DNA from: Hyphomicrobiales bacterium
GTDB lineage: Bacteria; Pseudomonadota; Alphaproteobacteria; Rhizobiales; Aestuariivirgaceae
Direction of reading: 5' to 3'
Length of the DNA: 64,000 nucleotides
Assembly: GCA_026990765.1 (NCBI GenBank)
Contig: JALXCV010000055.1
Location: 1 to 64,000, forward strand
A program made the translations under genes and the position numbers. A model generated the notes under the pieces. The model ran no database searches, had not been told where the DNA came from, and saw only the letters and a list, made by a program, of their open reading frames with translations. Below, piece by piece: positions 61,301-64,000 of the stretch. How positions within the stretch are numbered: position 1 is the stretch's first letter; every line of letters begins with the position of its first letter.

Positions 61301-61755
61301 CAGGGCCGGTTTCCCGCGTGGAAGTTGCTACAGACATTGAGCCGATTGAACTGGATGAGCCGGAAGAAGAGCCGCTTGTGCCGTGGAGTCCTGATGATGC
61401 ACAACAGGTTGAATATCCAGCATTTGAACCGGTGGATGAGCTACGAGAAGCAGTGGAAGAGACACAACAAGAAGTTACACCGGCAGTTGGCAGCGTACCT
61501 TTGGCCCCCAGAATTGTGGTAAAACCGCCAGTTGAGGATGAGGCGACAAACAGCGGTCAACCATCAACTGGCGATGATGAGGTTATTGCCGAGATTGCAG
61601 ACAATATTGAAAAGCTGACAGAAGACACAGCAGATGCAAAGCCGGTGGCAAGACATGTCCGTACCATGCGGATAAAGAAACAGCGAAAAAGGGCAAAAGT
61701 CAATTCGCGTAATCTGAAACTGCGCCGGGCAAGGAGCAGGCGAAAAGCCGGGTAG
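58339..61755 (+). CDS. membrane-bound PAS-GGDEF-EAL protein (degenerate GGDEF, intact EAL)
   Basis: Signal and multi-TM N-half; NGDQF in place of GGDEF; EAL core GFEALMRWNHPERG, VELTETMVMQ, CDDFGTGYSSL, LKIDREFL. Confidence 0.93.
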   Translation: MFRLWCLLQVLFAAAFLFAGEANAGGAVKAAFDGDNIDLVDALDVVESEKPRVEIEVPGIDATGRSRLVLEARTPRSHYRWAVFSLINPDKTERVLVLDIPDHGFVGSGVLLPKPPSGRTIAVNLSNGNHPIALKVRAHQSFEFSVGPGKHLSVSMELAPGIIDEVRLWNKVAFDTQIANNALFDGVIIGVSLLVAVAIFTLAIVKKQIVFFAVGTFALSAIGFLMLNAGFVPVIGEWIAGVEQYEMLGRAIVETLMFVSISVSLIFLTQLYRHMPLVNGFLMLLAMLGTGLLAFSFYQPIFSTGMSRIGFFIVVVLGLLIIGLLQKRSVVRAKTVFASWFVLAVWAFLAMAGCLGIYKLALLGPLIAAGLALVLVTFGFTLAKFAFSHGISASFFMEDAGRRALALAGSEQSVWDWQAVEESLHVGPELERALGLKTGSVGGVDLRNWLEIIHPADRSVYVGAVEAAERRGSGTFSAEFRLRRADGAYRWYLLRARAIAGEGNRAERLIGTLTDITTVKHSEDRLLSDAVRDRVTGLPNRALFIDRLERAMRRAEARNDDSLHVLVIDLDRFKAVNDGLGHQTGDSLLNIMGKRLKRLIAESDTLARLNGDQFGIIFNARANGLEIVEFAENLRDVLAQPVNMRPREIFLTASVGIAKFEIGRDLPEDVVKNAEIALYESKRNGTDQIAFFNADMRDDRSQLVTLENEMRRAIERNEIEVVYQPLMRLADGELAGFEALMRWNHPERGRIGPDEFIEIAEESGIIRELGHYVLSEAACQLGIWQRAFRPSDPLFVAVNVSSAQLLSNELPNELQQILLREAIIPGSLKVELTETMVMQNPELSEKILKKIASLGIGLSCDDFGTGYSSLANLRKLPFDTLKIDREFLADDANDQRVHIIFDAITRLAHDLNFSVVSEGVESEEHLERLRQAGCDYAQGFYIGEPVSATRVVEALGGLPYTPVSKTSVMAELWERLVGKDEKAEAPVAGPVSRVEVATDIEPIELDEPEEEPLVPWSPDDAQQVEYPAFEPVDELREAVEETQQEVTPAVGSVPLAPRIVVKPPVEDEATNSGQPSTGDDEVIAEIADNIEKLTEDTADAKPVARHVRTMRIKKQRKRAKVNSRNLKLRRARSRRKAG

Positions 61756-61757
61756 AA

Positions 61758-64000
61758 CTACCCGGCATCCTCGCTATAGGCTTCCAGAGGCGGGCAGGAG
61801 CAGACCAGATGGCGGTCCCCATAGACATTGTCAATTCGGCCAACCGGTGGCCAGTATTTGTCATTGTCTATCCAGGAAAGCGGGAAGAATGCCTGCTCGC
61901 GGCTATATTTGCGATCCCATTTGTGCATTAACAACTGGTGAGTATGGGGTGCATTGTGCAATGCGCTGTCTTCAGCTGCAATCTTGCCAGCTTCCACTTC
62001 TGCAATTTCGGCCCTGATGGCGATCATTGCATCGCAGAACCGGTCAAGCTCATCGCGTGATTCAGATTCGGTGGGTTCCACCATCATGGTTTCAGCCACC
62101 GGCCATGACATTGTGGGGGCATGGAAGCCGTAATCAACCAGACGTTTGGCGATATCTTCAACGCTGATCCCGCATTCATGTTTGAATTTGCGGCAGTCAA
62201 TTATACATTCATGGGCTACAAATCCACCCGGTCCGGTATAGACGATCGGATAGTGTTGCTTTAACCGGCTGGCAATGTAGTTGGCATTGAGAATGGCAAC
62301 CATACTGGAGCGTTTAAGACCTTCAGCTCCGCTCATGGCTATGTACATCCATGAAATCGGCAGGATTGAAGCAGAACCCCATGGGGCAGATGATACCTGA
62401 CCAACGGTTTGGCCCTTGCCTTGTGCCGGGTTTACTCCGGAAACTACAGAATGGCCGGGAAGGAATTGAGCCAGATGGGATTTTACCCCGATCGGTCCAA
62501 CACCTGGCCCGCCGCCGCCATGCGGGATGGCAAAGGTTTTATGCAGGTTCATATGGCAAACATCGGCGCCAACATCAGCCGGGCGTACCAGACCCATAAG
62601 GGCATTGAGATTGGCACCATCAAGATAGACCTGACCGCCTTCATCATGGATGATCTTGCAGATATCCTTGATGGCCTCTTCAAATACCCCATGGGTTGAC
62701 GGGTAGGTGATCATCAGTGCCGCCAGATTTTCAGAATGCTGTTTGGCCTTGGCCTTGAGATCAGTAACATCAACATTGCCATGATCATCACAATCAACAA
62801 TAACCACTTTCATTCCAGCCATTACCGAAGATGCAGGATTGGTGCCATGGGCGGATACCGGTATCAGGCAGATATTGCGATTTGACTGGCCGTTATGCTC
62901 GTGCCATGCGCGAATGGTCAGCAAGCCGGTATATTCGCCTTGCGAACCGGCATTGGGTTGCAGGGAAACCGCATCAAAGCCGGTTATGGCACATAGCATG
63001 GATTCGAGGTCTTCAAATAATTGCTGATAGCCCTGTGTCTGCTCCAGCGGGGCGAATGGGTGCATCATGGCAAACTGGTTCCACGAGATCGGAATCATCT
63101 CGGTGCTCGAGTTCAGTTTCATGGTGCATGAGCCAAGCGGGATCATTGAGCGGTTAAGGGCAATATCCTTGACCTGCAAGCGGCGCAGATAACGCATCAT
63201 TTCGGTTTCTGAATGGTATTTTGAAAATACCGGATGAGTGAGATAGGCCGATGTGCGTTGCAATTCGGGCTGAATGCGTTCTGTGGTTTCAGAATCAATC
63301 TTGTCGATTGAGGTGTCATCCATGATTTTGGTCTTGAAGCAGCTTAGCAGCTTGCGCACTTCAGAGCGCCGGGTGGTTTCATCGGTTGATATGGAAAGAT
63401 GATCAGCATCGACAAAGCGAATATTGATTCTTTGTTCTCTTGCCTTGGCTACAATAGCGTGGGCACGGCCTGGAACATAGACGGTGAAAGTATCAAAGAA
63501 GTGATCAGTGACAACTTCAAAACCGGCTTTGGCAATGGCATGGGCGCAGATTTCGGCAAAGCGATGGATGCGACCTGAAATGCGTTTGATATTATCAGGG
63601 CCGTGATAGGTGGCAAACAGACCGGCCAGAACGGCCAGCAGTACCTGAGCGGTGCAGATATTGCTGGTGGCTTTTTCGCGCCTGATATGCTGTTCACGGG
63701 TCTGCAGGGCCATGCGCAAGGCCCGGTTGCCATGTGAATCGATGGATACACCGATTATTCTGCCCGGAGTCGAACGCTTGAATTTGTCCAGCGTGGCAAA
63801 GAATGCGGCATGCGGGCCGCCATATCCCATTGGTACTCCAAAACGCTGCGAGTTGCCGACAACAATATCAGCGCCCAGTTCGCCCGGTGGAGTGATAAGG
63901 GCAAGGGCCATCAGGTCGGTTGCCATGACGGCCAGAGCCTTTGCTGCATGCAGCTTTTCAATTACCGGCCTGAAATCCCTGATTTCGCCACTGGAGCCGG
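61758..64000 (-). CDS. gcvP: glycine dehydrogenase (aminomethyl-transferring) P-protein, partial at window edge
   Basis: [75 protein letters not shown]. Frame stays open to the window edge. Confidence 0.95.
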   Translation of the reverse strand, partial: GSSGEIRDFRPVIEKLHAAKALAVMATDLMALALITPPGELGADIVVGNSQRFGVPMGYGGPHAAFFATLDKFKRSTPGRIIGVSIDSHGNRALRMALQTREQHIRREKATSNICTAQVLLAVLAGLFATYHGPDNIKRISGRIHRFAEICAHAIAKAGFEVVTDHFFDTFTVYVPGRAHAIVAKAREQRINIRFVDADHLSISTDETTRRSEVRKLLSCFKTKIMDDTSIDKIDSETTERIQPELQRTSAYLTHPVFSKYHSETEMMRYLRRLQVKDIALNRSMIPLGSCTMKLNSSTEMIPISWNQFAMMHPFAPLEQTQGYQQLFEDLESMLCAITGFDAVSLQPNAGSQGEYTGLLTIRAWHEHNGQSNRNICLIPVSAHGTNPASSVMAGMKVVIVDCDDHGNVDVTDLKAKAKQHSENLAALMITYPSTHGVFEEAIKDICKIIHDEGGQVYLDGANLNALMGLVRPADVGADVCHMNLHKTFAIPHGGGGPGVGPIGVKSHLAQFLPGHSVVSGVNPAQGKGQTVGQVSSAPWGSASILPISWMYIAMSGAEGLKRSSMVAILNANYIASRLKQHYPIVYTGPGGFVAHECIIDCRKFKHECGISVEDIAKRLVDYGFHAPTMSWPVAETMMVEPTESESRDELDRFCDAMIAIRAEIAEVEAGKIAAEDSALHNAPHTHQLLMHKWDRKYSREQAFFPLSWIDNDKYWPPVGRIDNVYGDRHLVCSCPPLEAYSEDAG

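Noticed and set aside
61758-63926. 722-aa GcvP as a truncated gene
   Set aside because: The frame stays open beyond 63926 to the window edge, with GcvP-like residues; truncation is due to the window, not the genome.

Overview
This 64 kb window looks like alphaproteobacterial chromosome, probably a Hyphomicrobiales-like lineage judging from gene content and order (inference). It is densely coded, and most of it is ordinary housekeeping: tRNA-Ser(CGA), mutT, argJ, a PPIase, secA, argC, rpmB, acuI-like, ccr and ecm/meaA of the ethylmalonyl-CoA pathway, apt, an Add-family deaminase, mtnK/mtnA, cbpA/cbpM, gshA, rsmE, ubiA, pmbA, tldD, thrC, an M16 peptidase and gcvP (cut by the window edge). The regions most worth a second look are these. 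(1) An accessory interval between secA and argC carries a clear cobalamin riboswitch ahead of a secreted YVTN beta-propeller and a minimal S41 protease. This candidate B12-capture module recalls Bacteroides BtuG, and it is flanked by gene remnants. (2) A tightly coupled five-gene operon at 12.8-19.4 kb encodes a coiled-coil protein, an unknown protein, an AAA+ ATPase, a DUF6638-like protein and a DUF2333 membrane protein, with no assigned function. (3) A methylthioribose-salvage neighbourhood (sugar ABC transporter / mtnK-mtnA) has a perfect 10-bp inverted-repeat operator. Its half-site recurs in an inverted repeat upstream of a SorC-type regulator and an aldolase/dehydrogenase 16 kb away. (4) Tandem TadG-like orphans, one with an Asp-rich/CPFC insertion. 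(5) A DUF937 protein paired with a protamine-like Arg-rich protein. All family assignments come from reading motifs by eye; no database search was run.
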